Source: Paguma larvata
Lineage: Eukaryota; Chordata; Mammalia; Carnivora; Viverridae
Length of the DNA stretch: 64,000 bases
Assembly: GCA_030068075.1 (NCBI GenBank)
Contig: CM057829.1
Coordinates: 84,063,132-84,127,131, forward strand
Direction of reading: 5' to 3'
Below are positions 1 to 11,121 of this stretch, piece after piece; position 1 is the first letter of the stretch; every line of letters starts with the position of its first letter. A program made the translations under genes and the position numbers. The notes beneath the pieces were generated by a model, which was not told the DNA's origin, did not search any database, and saw only the letters and a list, made by a program, of their open reading frames with translations.

Positions 1-499
1 TGTAGTTTCAAAAAAAAAAAAAAAGAATCCTATGAAAAAGACTGTGTTTACTGCCTTACTTGTCAAAGGATAGTCCCAAACTGAATGCACGCTAAACGTC
101 CCTGGTCTCTCCAAGGGACCTTGTGTGTAAGCCTTCCTTTTCTTCCTTTTAGACCCATTGCTTGCAAACATGTTTTGTTTGTTTTCGGATTTTATAAAAA
201 ATAAATAGGCATCAGTCACAAGGCTAGTTTTACAAGGTTTTTGTTCCTGTCAGCATTCAAGGTTGAAGAAATAAAGGAGCAAACTCGCACTTCTATCCTC
301 ATCACCCTATAAGGAACATAAAATCTTGAAAGCATTAGCGACAACATATTATCTATTGGTCAAACAATTCTATGACACCAGTAAAACAGGTATTGATATA
401 GATAATGAAACTGAAGCCCATATTGATTAAGTAATATCCCAGGTCTTCAGTCAGCTATTGGTAGAGGCAGGACTAAACACAGTATTTTGTTTGTTTTTC
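1..499. other. Unassigned AT-rich sequence
   Basis: No open reading frame of note, no RNA gene and no repeat that I can name. It has an A-run of about 15 near position 10 and ordinary AT-rich composition. The right edge, 490-499 (TTTGTTTTTC), is the left target-site copy of the adjacent SINE. Confidence 0.5.
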
Positions 500-723
500 T
501 TTAATTTTTAAAGTCTATTTATTGAGAGAGAGAGAGACAGAGAGAGAGAGAGAGACAGAGAGAGCATGCTCATGGGAGAGGACTAGAGAGAGAGGAGAGA
601 GAGAGAATCCCAAGCAGACTCTATGCTTGTGGAGCCAAACTCAGGGCTCGAACTCATGAACAGTGGATTATGACCTGAACTGAAATCAAGAACACTTAAC
701 AGACTGAGCCACCCAGGTGCCCC
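500..723 (-). mobile_element. SINEC (felid tRNA-Lys SINE)
   Basis: Reverse-oriented SINE: T-rich tail at the left, GA-rich body, then the inverted tRNA-derived head ending CCACCCAGGTGCCCC. The flanks share TTTGTTTTTC (490-499 and 727-736), a likely target-site duplication. The body is moderately diverged and the GA tract is long (about 70 bp), typical of slippage in the CT region of this family. Confidence 0.93.
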
Positions 724-736
724 TGTTTTGTTTTTC

Positions 737-2115
737 GAGTAAAGCGAAAATCTATCGTAAATAAATACAAACCTACATGCATAACAGACAATCTCACAGA
801 CATTCGTAGGTCAGAAATATTAGCCTGGGTCACATGAGGACTTTGGGAATTAAGAATGCACAGTTACTCTCTTTGTTAGTGATTTCCTTGCACCCCTTTT
901 TTCTTTGTCACTTGGGAGCTATATGGCCTCTTATGTCCCCACTTCTATTTCTCCTTTGTGAATGTACTTAGAAATAATTCAAAGTTTGCATTTTGTAAGT
1001 TATAAAAATTCTTATTTAGTTAATTATTATCGGTATCAGCATCACTATTCAGCAAAACGATTATAATGAATTACAATTACAAGAATTACAATTCTTCTAC
1101 TTCACTTACTGTGAACAATATGGAAGTTTGGACATTAAGTACAGTGTTATTAGAAAGACAAACCTCATTTTATCAGACAAATACAATTTGGAGTCATGTG
1201 CACATTGATTTAAAGGCCAAGGTCTGAAGTCAGTTTTATCCTAAGTACCAACTTAGGCGGGTGACCTGACCTCTCTCAGTCCAAGTTTGACCTGTGTAGA
1301 AATTCATTAATCAGGAGAGTTGAATCCATTAACTGACGTAAAGAATTTAGAACATGGTTTGGCCCATAATTACCACACAATATATATATATTGCTGCTTT
1401 TACTATTGCTTTTGTCTATCTAATTGGATTTTATCTTTATGTCTCAAAAACTCTTCAGTCCTTTAAAATCTCCTCATTTTCTACAGGAAATTTCCTAGCT
1501 TTCCATAATATATTAGCTCTAACTTAAAGTAAATCAAGAGATATTTTCTTTGTCAAGTTTTCAAAACATTACATTTCTTACCCTAAAATATTTTCCTTTT
1601 ATATAATGGCTGACTAAAATGCATACACACTCTGGCTTATTTTTAGGAGTTCAATTATGTAAGACCAATGTATATATTTCTCTGTTTTTTATAGAAGCAC
1701 TGAAAAAGCAAATTGTTTATATGTCAGGCTATGTTTGGAAGATTTATCAATTTGAGCTTTACTGAATTTGAGGTTTGGCCAAGCACGATTCACACAGACT
1801 TTCTAGCTTGAGCTTTTCTAAAACGATACCTAAAGTCCTCATATAATATTGTCATTTTCAAAATATATTCCCCTGTGACAAAGGCCGCATGTATTGTTGT
1901 ATGTGCATAAACCAAATAATGTTATATAAAACATATTCTCTTTAAAATCCTCTCCAGACACATCATTATACCTACAACTTCTCATTTAAAGGATAGGGAT
2001 ATAATAAGTGGTCAGGTGATCTCACTGAACAGACACTAACTCACGTTCTATCTACCATCATCTAAGTCTTCGGTACCCAACTGGATTCTCTGTTCTTGGC
2101 ATACAATGAATCTAA
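737..2115. other. Unassigned AT-rich sequence
   Basis: No recognisable coding frame, RNA gene or named repeat across about 1.4 kb. It contains a short TA run near 1381-1392. It may hold very old repeats that cannot be recognised without a consensus search. Confidence 0.45.
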
Positions 2116-2205
2116 ATTTTGGAGGCAGACCATGGAAACAACTATTCTTTGACCTTAGGCAAGTTATTTAATATCTATGAGTTTCAGTTTCCTTGTCTAT
2201 AAAAT
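2116..2205 (+). repeat. MIR fragment
   Basis: Contains the diagnostic MIR core order: a TTGACCTTAGGCAAGTTATT-like stretch, then TTTCAGTTTCCTTGTCTATA, matching the conserved 'cttgggcaagt...cctcagtttcctcatctgtaaaat' region. It runs straight into the AT/GT microsatellite at 2,200, so the 3' part is lost or overgrown. Confidence 0.7.
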
Positions 2206-2480
2206 ATATATGGCACATGTGTACATAGATAAAGGTGTGATATGTATATACACACGATATATATTGACAAATATTTATCAAATTCGATGTACATGTATAG
2301 ACATATTTGATTTGTATCAAATAGATTTATATATATATGAAATATATGCATCTTTATAAAAATACACATGTATACATATTTAAATACAAATACATATAAC
2401 ATATTATACAAAATATATGTGTGTATATATGTGCATGTGTGTATATATGTACATATATATGTATTTGTAGCCATGTGTGT
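2200..2480. repeat. Imperfect AT/GTATAT microsatellite tract
   Basis: Low-complexity alternation of TA, GTATAT, ATACAC and ACATAT, including a clear GTGTATATATGTGCATGTGT-type stretch near 2,419-2,465. The short tyrosine- and isoleucine-rich open frames on both strands are composition artefacts of this tract, not genes. Confidence 0.8.
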
Positions 2481-3040
2481 AAATACACACATACATAGCA
2501 CTTGCTATAAGTTAGGTGCCTAGCATAGAAAATGACAAATATTACACTAAACCAATGTTTTAATTGAATTAAGCAACCTATTTTTCCTAATATTAGGAAC
2601 CTAATATTTCCTATTATTAGGAAAATAATATTGTGTAATTCTTTGGAAAACAAGTTATCTGAGGCCGATATGCCTTTACACAAAGCACAGAAGAAAAATT
2701 TTGCATTCTCAATGAAGACATTTTTCTAAAAGCCAAAAAATCAAGAACATTTTATATCCTTGCCGGAATGCTCTATTGCTCATGGATACGACATTGACCT
2801 AATCAAAGTATAACGACATGAAAAATCAATGAGGTCTTCAAGGTCGGAAACCATAGGAATCAGAAAAATTGGTGTTGGTATTGATGCACCCTCACACTTT
2901 AAGGTCCTCATATTGAAATGAACTGAAATTATTTCAACATCATTAACTGACCCTGAAAATGGTATGAGTATTGTTTGTTTGAACACATTTGTAACATTAT
3001 ATACTCTAAAAGCCTCAGTAGTATGAGAACTTTTGTACAA
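2481..3040. other. Unassigned sequence with a 16-bp palindrome
   Basis: No gene seen. TTCCTAATATTAGGAA at 2584-2599 is a perfect palindrome, followed by further imperfect copies of CTATTATTAGG. The rest is unassigned AT-rich DNA. Confidence 0.5.
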
Positions 3041-3044
3041 GACC

Positions 3045-3385
3045 TACCCTTTACCTGGACCACTCTTGCCCCAGATGTCACCTTGCTCTGTCTCTCATAA
3101 TCAGGTCTTGGATGTGGTGTCATCTCCTCCGAGAGTGCTTTACTGATGACACTAAAATTGCGGACCTATCACTGTATCCCTGTAACTTCAGTTTCTTTTT
3201 TCCTCATAATTCATCATTGCCTGACATTATATCATGTCTTATTTTGTTTATTTCTAGTACAGGTCACTGGTAAATTGTGGGGAATAGGTATTTTCCTGCT
3301 TGACTCACTGCCAAGAGTAGAAGAGTTAGAAGAGAGCCAAGTGCATAGCAGTCCTTAACAAAAATTGTTAAATGAATGTTGGCTT
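3045..3385 (+). mobile_element. L2 LINE, 3' end
   Basis: Follows the order of the L2 3' end: an AGATGTCACCTT-like stretch, a TTCCTCATAATTCATCATTG / CTGACATTATATCATG block, GTTTATTTCTAGTACAGG, and a terminal run ending TGTTAAATGAATG that recalls 'caataaatatttgttgaatgaat'. Ancient (pre-eutherian) and diverged. Small open frames here are not genes. Confidence 0.65.
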
Positions 3386-3599
3386 TCTGGAATGAGAACA
3401 AAATTATAAAACTGAAATATGCATGTGAGAAGCAAAGCCAAAGTGCGTGTGGATGTGTACAAGGTGTGTCACACAAATGCAGGCATGTATGTTCCTTGGT
3501 TTACAAACATGGTTTATTTACATCGGAGAAAATGGACTCATATGCAAAATTTAGTTTTTGACAAATTTTTCCAACCATGAATTTACCACCCCTCTAAGA

Positions 3600-4930
3600 C
3601 ACACGGCTTCTATCACCCTGAAATGTTTCATTACACATCTTTTGGAGTTAATATTCCCCACTTCCTGACCTAACAAACACTGATCCAATTCTATCATTTT
3701 AGATTATTTTGATATAAAATTTCATATAAATATAATCATACTCTCTGAAAGCTGACCATTTTCACTCAGAAAAAGGATCTTTTTAGTCATGATTAATGCG
3801 TAGTGTTGCCTGTAACAGAATTTTATTCCTTTTTTATTGAGGAGTAGTATTCCATTGTATGGAATATGCCATAATAGAGTTGACCCTTGTTAAACAGAAC
3901 ATTAAGGCATGGGCTCCCCATGCAGTTAAAAATCCATATAGAACTTTTGACTTCCCAAGAACTAAACTACTTGTAGCCTACTGTCAGCCAGAAGCCTTAC
4001 CAATAACAGGCAATTAAGACATATTTTGTATGTTATATGTGTATATACTGTATTTTTCCAATAAAGTAAACCAGAGAAAAGAAATGTTATTAAGACAATC
4101 ATAAGGAAAAGAAAATACATTTACAGTACTGTTTTTATTGAAAGAAAAATTTGTATATACGCGGGCCCATGCAGTTTAAACCCGTGTTGTGCAAGAGTCA
4201 ACTGTATATTATTTCTTGATGGTAAACATTTGGATTGTTCTGACCTTTTGATTATTATGAACAAAACTGATAGGAACATGAGACTTTGTGTAGACATATT
4301 TTTTATTTCTCTTGTTTGGAATTGCTCAGTCAATGTAAGTGGGTGCTAAATTTTATAAGAAACTGCCAAACTGTTTTACAAAGTGGTTTAAATATCTTTA
4401 TACTACTGCCAGCCAAATATGAGAATTTCGGTTTCTTCAGATCCTTAAAAACACTTGGTGTTGTCAATATTTTTAATTTTGGCCCCTCTAATATGTGTGT
4501 AAAGTGCTGTTTTGTGTCATATTGTGGTTTAAATAGGTATATCTCTAATGACTAATCTTTTCACATGATTATTTGCGATCACGTATGTGCTTTTGGAAGT
4601 TATTATTCCAATATTTTCTTTCTTTCTTTTATTTGGAGGGTTTTTCCTCTAATTGAGTGAATGTAAGATTTCTTTCAATATTTTAAACACAGTGCCCTTG
4701 TCAGACATGTGTATTAGGAATATTTTTTCTAGTCTGACTTTTATCTTTTAATTTTTAAGGGTGTTTTTAAGAACCCAAAAAATCTAATTTATCATTTTTT
4801 TCTTGTATAGATATTATATTTGAGTTTAATCTAAAAATCTGGGCCTACCTACAGGTTGTAAAGTTTTGCTTTTTCCCCTATATTTTAGATTATACATTTA
4901 GATATATAATCTATTTAGTTTTGTTTATAA
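3600..4930 (-). mobile_element. Old L1 (L1M type), 3' UTR and ORF2 3' part
   Basis: Minus-strand L1 3' end, read as its complement: a TATAATCATAC block, GTAGTATTCCATTGTATGG, the 'tggattgttctgaccttttgattattatgaa' region, then TTTTAAGGGTGTTTTTAAG and sequence reaching 'ttagatatataatctattt'. The same element resumes at 9,061. It is interrupted by a MER2-like transposon (3877-4204) and later by a SINE and a younger L1. No frame is open for long. Confidence 0.75.
3877..4204 (+). mobile_element. MER2-type Tigger DNA transposon
   Basis: Non-autonomous Tc1/mariner-type element of about 328 bp. It has terminal inverted repeats GAGTTGACCCTTG and AAGAGTCAACTG and is flanked by a TA duplication (3875-3876 and 4205-4206), as expected for TcMar-Tigger insertions. 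Internal landmarks such as AATACATTTACAGTACTG agree with MER2. It lies inside the older L1, so it is younger than that L1. Confidence 0.85.
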
Positions 4931-5199
4931 TTTATTTTTTATTGTTTTTATTTATTTTTTGAATAATTTACTGTCAAATTGGTTTCCATACAACACCCAG
5001 TGCTCATTCTAACAAGTGCCCTCTCTGTGCCCATCACCCACTCTCCCCCCTTCCACACCCCCTCTCCCCTTGGTTTGTTCTCAGTCTTTGAGAGTCTCTT
5101 ATGTTATGTCTTCCTTCCTCTCTGTGGCTTTTTTATTTTTCTTTCTTCCTTCCCCTCTTCCCCTCCTGCTGGTTTTCTGTTAGGTCTCCCAAAGCCTAC

Positions 5200-8100
5200 C
5201 TATGCGTGGAACATAGGGCATCTGTCCTTCTCTGCCTGACTTATTTCACTAAGCATAATACCCTCCAGTTCCATCCATGTTGCCACACACGGCCAGATTT
5301 CATTCGCTCTCATTGCTGCGTAGTATTCCATTGTATATGTATACCACATCTTCTTTATCCATTCGTCAGTTGATGGACATTTAGTCTCTATCCATGATTT
5401 GGCTATTGTCGAAAGTGCTGCTATGAACATTGGGGTACACGTGCCCCTATGCATCAGCAGTCCTGTATCTCTTGGGTAGATTCCTAACAGTGCTGTTGCT
5501 GGGTCATAGGGTAAGTCTATCTTCATTTTTTTAAGGAACCTCCACACAGTTCTCCAGAGAGGCTGCACCAGTTTGCATTCCCACCAACACTGCGAGAGGG
5601 TGCCTGTTTCTCCACTTCCTCGCCAGCATCTATAGTTTCCTGACTTGTTCATTTTAGCCACTCTGACTGGTGCGAGGTGGTATCTCAGTGTGGTTTTGAT
5701 TTGTATTTCCCTGATGATGAGTGACATTGAGCATCGTTTCATGTGTCTGTTTGCCATTTGGATGTCTTCTTTGGAGAAGTGTCTATTCATATCTTCCACC
5801 CATTTCTTCACTGGATTATTCATTTTTCGGGTGTGGAGTTTGGTAAGTTCCTTATAGATCTTAGATACTAGTCCTTTATCCAATATGTCATTTGTGATTA
5901 TCTTTTCCCATTCCATTGGTTGCCTATCCGTTTTGTTGGTTGTTTCTTTTGCCATGCAGAAGATTTTTATCTTGATGAGATCCCAGTAGTTCATTTTTGC
6001 TTTAAATTCCCTCGCCTTTGGAGACATGTTGAGTAAGAAATTGGTGCATCTTAGGTCAAAGAGGCTTTTTCCTTCTTTCTTCTCTAGGATTTTGATGGTT
6101 TCCTATCTCACATTCAGATCCTTTATCTGTTTAGAGTTTATTTTTGTGAGTGGTGTAAGGAAGTGGTCTAGTTTCATTCTTTTGCATGTTGCTGTCCAGT
6201 TCTCCCAGCACCATTTATTAAAGAGGCTGTCTTTTTTCCATTGGATACTCTTTCCCGCTTTGTCAAAGATTAGTTGGCCATATACTTGCGGGTCCATTTC
6301 TGAGTTTTCTATTCTATTCCATTGGTCTATGTGTCTGTTTTTGTGCCAATACCATACTGTCTTGATGACTACCGCCTGGGTAAAGCCTGGGATTGTGATG
6401 CCTCCCGCCTTGGTTTTATTCTTCAGTATTACTTTGGCTATTCAGGGTCTTTTGTGGTTCCATACAAATTTTAGGATTGTTTTCTCTAGCTTTGAGAAGA
6501 ATGCTGGTGCAATTTTGATTGGAATTGCATTGAATGTGTAGATTGCTTTGGGTAGTATTGCCATTTTAACGATATCTATTCTTCCAATCCATGAGCATGG
6601 GATGTTTTTCCATTTCCTTGTTCTTCCTCAATTTCCTTCATAAGTTTTTTATAGTTTTCAGTGTAGACGTCTTTCACCTCTTTGGTTAGGTTTATTCCTA
6701 AGTATTTTATGGTTTTTGGTGCAATTGTGAAAGGGATTAGCTTCTTTATTTCTCTTTCTGCTATTTCATTGTTGGTGTATAGAAATGCCACCGATTTCTG
6801 TACATTGATTTTGTACTCTGCAACTTGGCTGAATTCATGCATCAGTTCTAGTAGGCTTTTGGTGGATTCTGTCGGGTTTTCCATGTAAAGTATCATGTCG
6901 TCTGCAAAAAGTGAAAGTTTGACTTCTTCCTTGCCAATCTTGATGCTTTTTATTTTGTTTTGTTGTCTGGTTGCTGATGCTAGGACTTCCAACACTATGT
7001 TAAATAGCAGTGGCGAGAGTGGATACCCCTGTCATGTGCCTGATCTTAGGGGGAAGACTCTCAGTTTTTCCCCATTGAGGATGATATTAGCTGTGGGCTT
7101 TTCATATATGGCTTTTATGATGTTTAAGTATGTTCCTTCTATCCCAACTTTCTCGAGGGTTTTTATTAAGAAAGGGTGCTGTATTTTGTCAAATAGTTTT
7201 TCTGCATCTATTGACAGGATCATATGGTTCTTATCATTTCTTTTGTTAACGTGATTTATCATGTTGATTGATCTGCGAATATTGAACCAGCCCTGCAACG
7301 CAGGGATGAATCCTACTTGATCATGGTGAATAATTCTTTTTATATGCTGTTGGATTCGATTTGCTAGTATCTTGTTGAGAATTTTTGCATCCATATTCAT
7401 CAGGGATATTGGCCTGTAATTCTCTTTCTTTGCTGGGTCTCCATTTGGTTTGGGAATCAATGTGATGCTGGTTTCATAGAATGAGTCCGGGAGTTTTCTT
7501 TCCATTTCAATGTTTTGGAACAGCTTGACGATGATAGGAATTAACTCTGTTTTAAATGTCTGGTAAAATTCCGCAGGGAAGCCATCTGGCCCAGGGCTTT
7601 TATTTGCTGGGAGGTTTTTGATAACTGATTCAATTTCTTCACTAGTTATGTTCAAATTTTCTATTTCTTACCGTTTGAGTTTTGGTAGCGTGTGGCTGTT
7701 TAGGAATGTGTCCATTTCTTCAAGGTTGCCGAGTTTGGTGGCATATAATTTTTCATAGTATTCTCTGACGATTGCTTGTATTTGTGAGGCATTGATTGTA
7801 CTTACTCCCTTATCATTCACGGTTTTATCTATTTGAGTTCTCTCTCTTTTCTTTTTGAGAAGCCTGGCTAGAGGTTTGTCTACTTTGTTTATTTTTTCCA
7901 AGAACCTGCTCTTGGTTTCATTGATCTGTTCCACAACTTTTTCTGTTTCCATATGATTAACTTCTGCCCTGATCTTTGTTATTTCTCTCTTTCTGCTGTC
8001 TTTGGGTTGTTTTAATTGTGCTGCTTCTCGTTCTTTTAGGCATGCTGTTAGAATTTGTCTTATTGATTTTTCTTGTTTCTTGAGGTGAGCCTGGATTTCA

Positions 8101-8520
8101 ATATATTTCCCTCTCAGGACTGCCTTTGCTGCATCCCAGAGCATTTGGATTGTTGTATTTTCATTTTCATTTGTTTCCATGTATATTTTTATTTCTTCTC
8201 TGATTGCCTGGTTGACCCACTCATCTTTTAGTAGGTTGTTTCTTAGCCTCCATGTTTTTAGATATTTTCCAGGCTTTCTCCTGTGGTTGATTTCAAGTTT
8301 CAAAGCATTGTGGTCTGACAGTGTGCACGGTATGATCTCAATTCTTTTATATTTATTCAGAGCTTCTCTGTGCCCCAGAGTTTGGTCTACCTTGGAAAAT
8401 GTACCGTGTGCAGTTGAGAAGAATGTAAATTCCTTTGCTTCTGTATGAAGGACCCTGAATATGTCTGTTAGGCCCATCTGTTCTAATGTGTTAGCCACCA
8501 AACTTCTCTTCAAAAGCCCT
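5200..8520 (-). pseudogene. L1 ORF2 remnant (reverse transcriptase and C-terminal domain)
   Basis: Decayed L1 ORF2p, the multifunctional protein that nicks target DNA and reverse-transcribes L1 RNA. The endonuclease N-terminal half is missing; the frame enters near LEQMGLTDIFR and AHGTF, the end of the endonuclease domain. The reverse transcriptase follows ([20 protein letters not shown]) with the catalytic FADD motif preserved ([11 protein letters not shown], about 6,900). The C-terminal zinc-knuckle-like motif is damaged: [18 protein letters not shown] has Ser and Gln where L1 usually has Cys and His. One reading frame spans 8,609 to 6,576 with only two stops (TAA at 7665-7667, TGA at 7029-7031). 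A one-base deletion near 6,620-6,630 shifts the frame; a TAG follows at 6100-6102. So it has few lesions, but it is non-functional. Confidence 0.9.
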
Positions 8521-8524
8521 GCAT

Positions 8525-8848
8525 TTAGGGACTGGATGGTGGTGGTCTCACCCTCTCTGACCCTCTGGCTCGGACGTCGCCTGATTGGCATTTTCCCAGC
8601 TGTCTCCAAAGATGGCTCACCCTCCCCTCAGCTCAGCTCCCAGAATTTGTTTTATCTGTCCCAGATTAAACTCACGGTTCCTGGGGCGTTTTCTGGGTTT
8701 CACTTTCTGTTCCTTGTAGACTGCAACACCTTCTTCCCTGGTTCTTGGAGTTGAGAGTCTTTTGGTTTGAGTTGTTCTTAATTTAAAAGACAAAGGAAAT
8801 ACTGGGTACCTCTATTCCTCCACCATGTTGGCCCCTTCCCTCCTGTTG
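8525..8848 (-). other. L1 5'-UTR-like segment fused to ORF2
   Basis: More GC-rich than the ORF2 body and not matching ORF2. Read on the minus strand it begins GGGGCCAACATGGTGGAGG, resembling the 'gccaagatggcggaatagg' start of mammalian L1 5' UTRs, which overlaps a YY1 site. An ATG at 8,609 opens a frame that reads through the junction into ORF2, adding about 30 non-ORF2 residues. I infer a 5' UTR; the exact subfamily is unknown to me. Confidence 0.55.
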
Positions 8849-8854
8849 ATAATT

Positions 8855-9060
8855 TTTTTAATGTTTATTTATTTTTGAAAGACAGAAAGACAGAGCGTGA
8901 GCAGGGGAGGGGCAGAGAGAGGGGGAGACACTGAATCCGAAGCAGACTCCAGGCTCCCAGCTGTCAGCACAGAGCCCAACGTGGGTCTTGAACCCTCGAA
9001 CTACGAGACCATGACCTGAGCTGGTCGGATGCTTAACAGACTGAGCCACCCAGGCGTCCC
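8855..9060 (-). mobile_element. SINEC (felid tRNA-Lys SINE)
   Basis: Full reverse-oriented SINE ending CCACCCAGGCGTCCC at 9,060 and little diverged. The right flank AAATATGATCTATTTT (9061-9076) matches the AATCTATTT block near 4,908-4,917 on the far side of the young L1. This suggests the SINE entered the old L1 first and the young L1 then inserted into the SINE's T-rich tail. Confidence 0.93.
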
Positions 9061-9640
9061 AAATATGATCTATTTTGAATTAAATTTTTTATAAAACATG
9101 AGGTCAGATTCTGAAGCACATTTTTCACACCAGTATCCAATGGATCCATTACCGATCTGTTTAAGAGACTGCCCTTTTCTCTTGGAATTATTTCCACATT
9201 ACCTTGGAATGTTTGTAGAAAATCGATTGAGGACATATGTACAGACATTACTTTCTCTTCTTTCTATCGACATATAAATAAGCCTGTACTTATGACAATG
9301 TCCTCTTCATTATGTTAAGTTCATTTATTAATTGCTCTCAATTTGTATTTTCTATTTCAATTATTTCTGCCCTTTTCTTTATTTAGTTTCCTTTAATTAC
9401 TTTTGGTTTTAATTTTCTCTTCTTTTCTAGTTTTATGTTCATAAACTTAGATCACTGCCATGTAATCTTCTTAATGTTGTTTTTTAATATAAGTAAATAA
9501 AGCTATCAATTTCACTACTAGCGCTACTTTAGCTATATCTCACAATTTTGCTATCTTATGTTTTCATTTTCTTTTAGTTCGAAATATATTTTTTAAAATT
9601 TTCTTCATGATTTTTTTTTGACCCATGAGATATTTACAAA
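9061..9640 (-). mobile_element. Old L1 (L1M type) continuation, ORF2 fragments
   Basis: Resumes the L1 broken at about 4,920: GATCTATTTTGAATTAAATT, then AAGAGACTGCCCTTTTCT and AAAATCGATTGAGGACATAT match consecutive L1 ORF2 complements. From about 9,290 a more 5' ORF2 segment follows (CATAAACTTAGATCACTG, CTACTTTAGCTATATCTCAC), implying an internal deletion. No open frame survives. Confidence 0.65.
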
Positions 9641-9965
9641 ATAGTTAACTTACCAATATTCGGTATTCCTTCTTTTTTATGGCTGAATAGTAGGTATACT
9701 ATACCTTAACTGTTGTAAGGCTGCGGGGAACATGGGGGTGCATACATCTTTTCAAGTCAGTGTTTTTGTTTTCTTTGAATAAAAACCCAGAAGTGGAATT
9801 GATAGTTTTATTTTTAAGTTTTTGAGGAACTTCTATACTATGTTTCATAGTGGTTGCACCAATTTACATTCCTAACAATGCATATATGTTCCCTTTTCCC
9901 TACATTCTTGCCAACCCTTGTTATTTCTTCTTTTTCATAGCACAACCTTAGACTTCTATTTACAA
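9641..9965 (-). mobile_element. Old L1 3' end fragment
   Basis: Complement of a diverged ORF2 C-terminus: TTTTATGGCTGAATAGTAGG, 'gcggggaacatgggggtgcat', 'ttcatagtggttgcaccaatttacattcc'. It repeats a 3' portion already present to the left, so it is either a second element or a rearranged copy. Confidence 0.6.
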
Positions 9966-10014
9966 ACTTATTTGCCATTTCCAGTGCTACAGATCTGAGT
10001 TTCCATCTAATATT

Positions 10015-10800
10015 ATTTTCTTTCAGTCTGAAGAAAATCCTTTATAATATGAAGTAGTGGAGACCTAAGAGCAACGACTGCTTTCAGTATTCATTTATCT
10101 GAAAAAGTCCTTATTTTCACTGGACACATAATTCTGTTTTGATAGGGTTTCTTGATTGAGCAGAGTCTGTAAATGGTGATCTCCATCACAGTTGAAAAAC
10201 TTTGGCCTTTATTTCCTTTTGGCCCATTTTTCTGCTGCGCTATTATGCTTCCACTTCTGAGACCTAATTATACATATCTTTGAATCTTTAATATTGTTCT
10301 ACAAGTCCCTCAGACTCTTTCACTTTAAATTGTTTCTGTTTTTCAAATTAGATTTTTTTCCTACTAGCTTATCTTTAAATTTACTGACCTTTCTTTCCTT
10401 TCTCCATTGTGATGCTATTGTTAAGCCTAGCCAGTGAATTTTTCATTTCAGTTATTAGACTTTTCAGTTACAAAATTTCCACTTGGCTCTTTGTATAGAT
10501 TCCATTTCTTTGCTGAATTGCTCAGTTTACTCTTTAAATCTACTGTTTCTTTAGAAAATTTCAACCTATTTTCCCTTCAATTTTTTTACAGACTTTGTTT
10601 CTTAAAACTAATATCGAGGTGGCCTCAAAGCCAATGATTGCTTTTTGCTTGTTCGTGGGTCACATGCCACATTTTTTTTCCTTTTCTTTTTGGACATATC
10701 TCACCTTTCCAGTTTTTCATATTTACTTCCAACTTTACCTTTTCTCTGCATTTAATACCGAGCTATGGCGAGAACGTTAGGTAAAAGTGAAGGTGTTTTC
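10015..10800 (-). mobile_element. L1M-type 5' region
   Basis: Landmarks recalled from old L1 5' regions, read as complement: 'caagtccctcagactctttcac', 'agccagtgaatttttcatttcagttattagacttttcagtt', 'tccacttggctctttgtatag'. The same order recurs at 40,060-41,250. It may belong to the same element as the fragments to its left. Confidence 0.55.
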
Positions 10801-11108
10801 TTTTTCAGTTTCTTCACTCCATGAAGCACAAACCAAATTCAAACAAAGATAGGCATAATCATGCTTTCTATCCCACCCCAGATACATGTACTTCTTCTTT
10901 CTACAGCTGACATCCATACTTCTGGAAGCTATCTCTATTCTGATGAGATCTAGGTTTACAGAGATGACTTCAGTACAATGCAGCCTAAAGAGCCTCAGAC
11001 TACCATCTCAACCAGCACAATCTCTCTGACTAGTCCTAGCAGATTAAAGACCATGCCACCTTGAAGCTTACTTTTGTTCAAGCCTCCAACAAAAGAAATA
11101 CTTTTGTC
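10801..11108. other. Unassigned sequence
   Basis: No gene, RNA or named repeat recognised. The right end carries the target-site sequence ATAAATCATTTT that recurs after each of the next two SINEs. Confidence 0.4.
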
Positions 11109-11121
11109 AATAAATCATTTT

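Larger units (their letters stand above)
4931..8848 (-). mobile_element. Younger carnivore L1, internally deleted
   Basis: About 3.9 kb of L1 on the minus strand. From right to left: 5'-UTR-like sequence (about 8,525-8,845), most of ORF2 without its N-terminal endonuclease half (about 5,200-8,520), a 3' UTR ending in the carnivore 'cactgggtgttgtatggaaaccaatttgac' tail, and an A-rich end read as T-rich DNA at 4,930-4,965. ORF1 and the first part of ORF2 are absent. Because a 5' UTR start appears to be present, this is not simple 5' truncation. Likely target duplication: ATAATTT-like AT-rich sequence near 4,930 and 8,849. Confidence 0.9.

Noticed and set aside
2177..2683. Tyr/Ile-rich frames of 60-109 codons
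   Set aside because: Products of the AT/GTATAT microsatellite with no domain.
6026..7254. Plus-strand frames of 119-171 codons opposite the L1
   Set aside because: Antisense shadows of ORF2; hydrophobic composition follows from reading its A-rich strand in reverse.
5200..8609. Minus-strand frames up to 313 codons as functional reverse transcriptase genes
   Set aside because: They are pieces of one L1 ORF2 broken by three stops and a frameshift, with no endonuclease half and damaged Cys/His residues.
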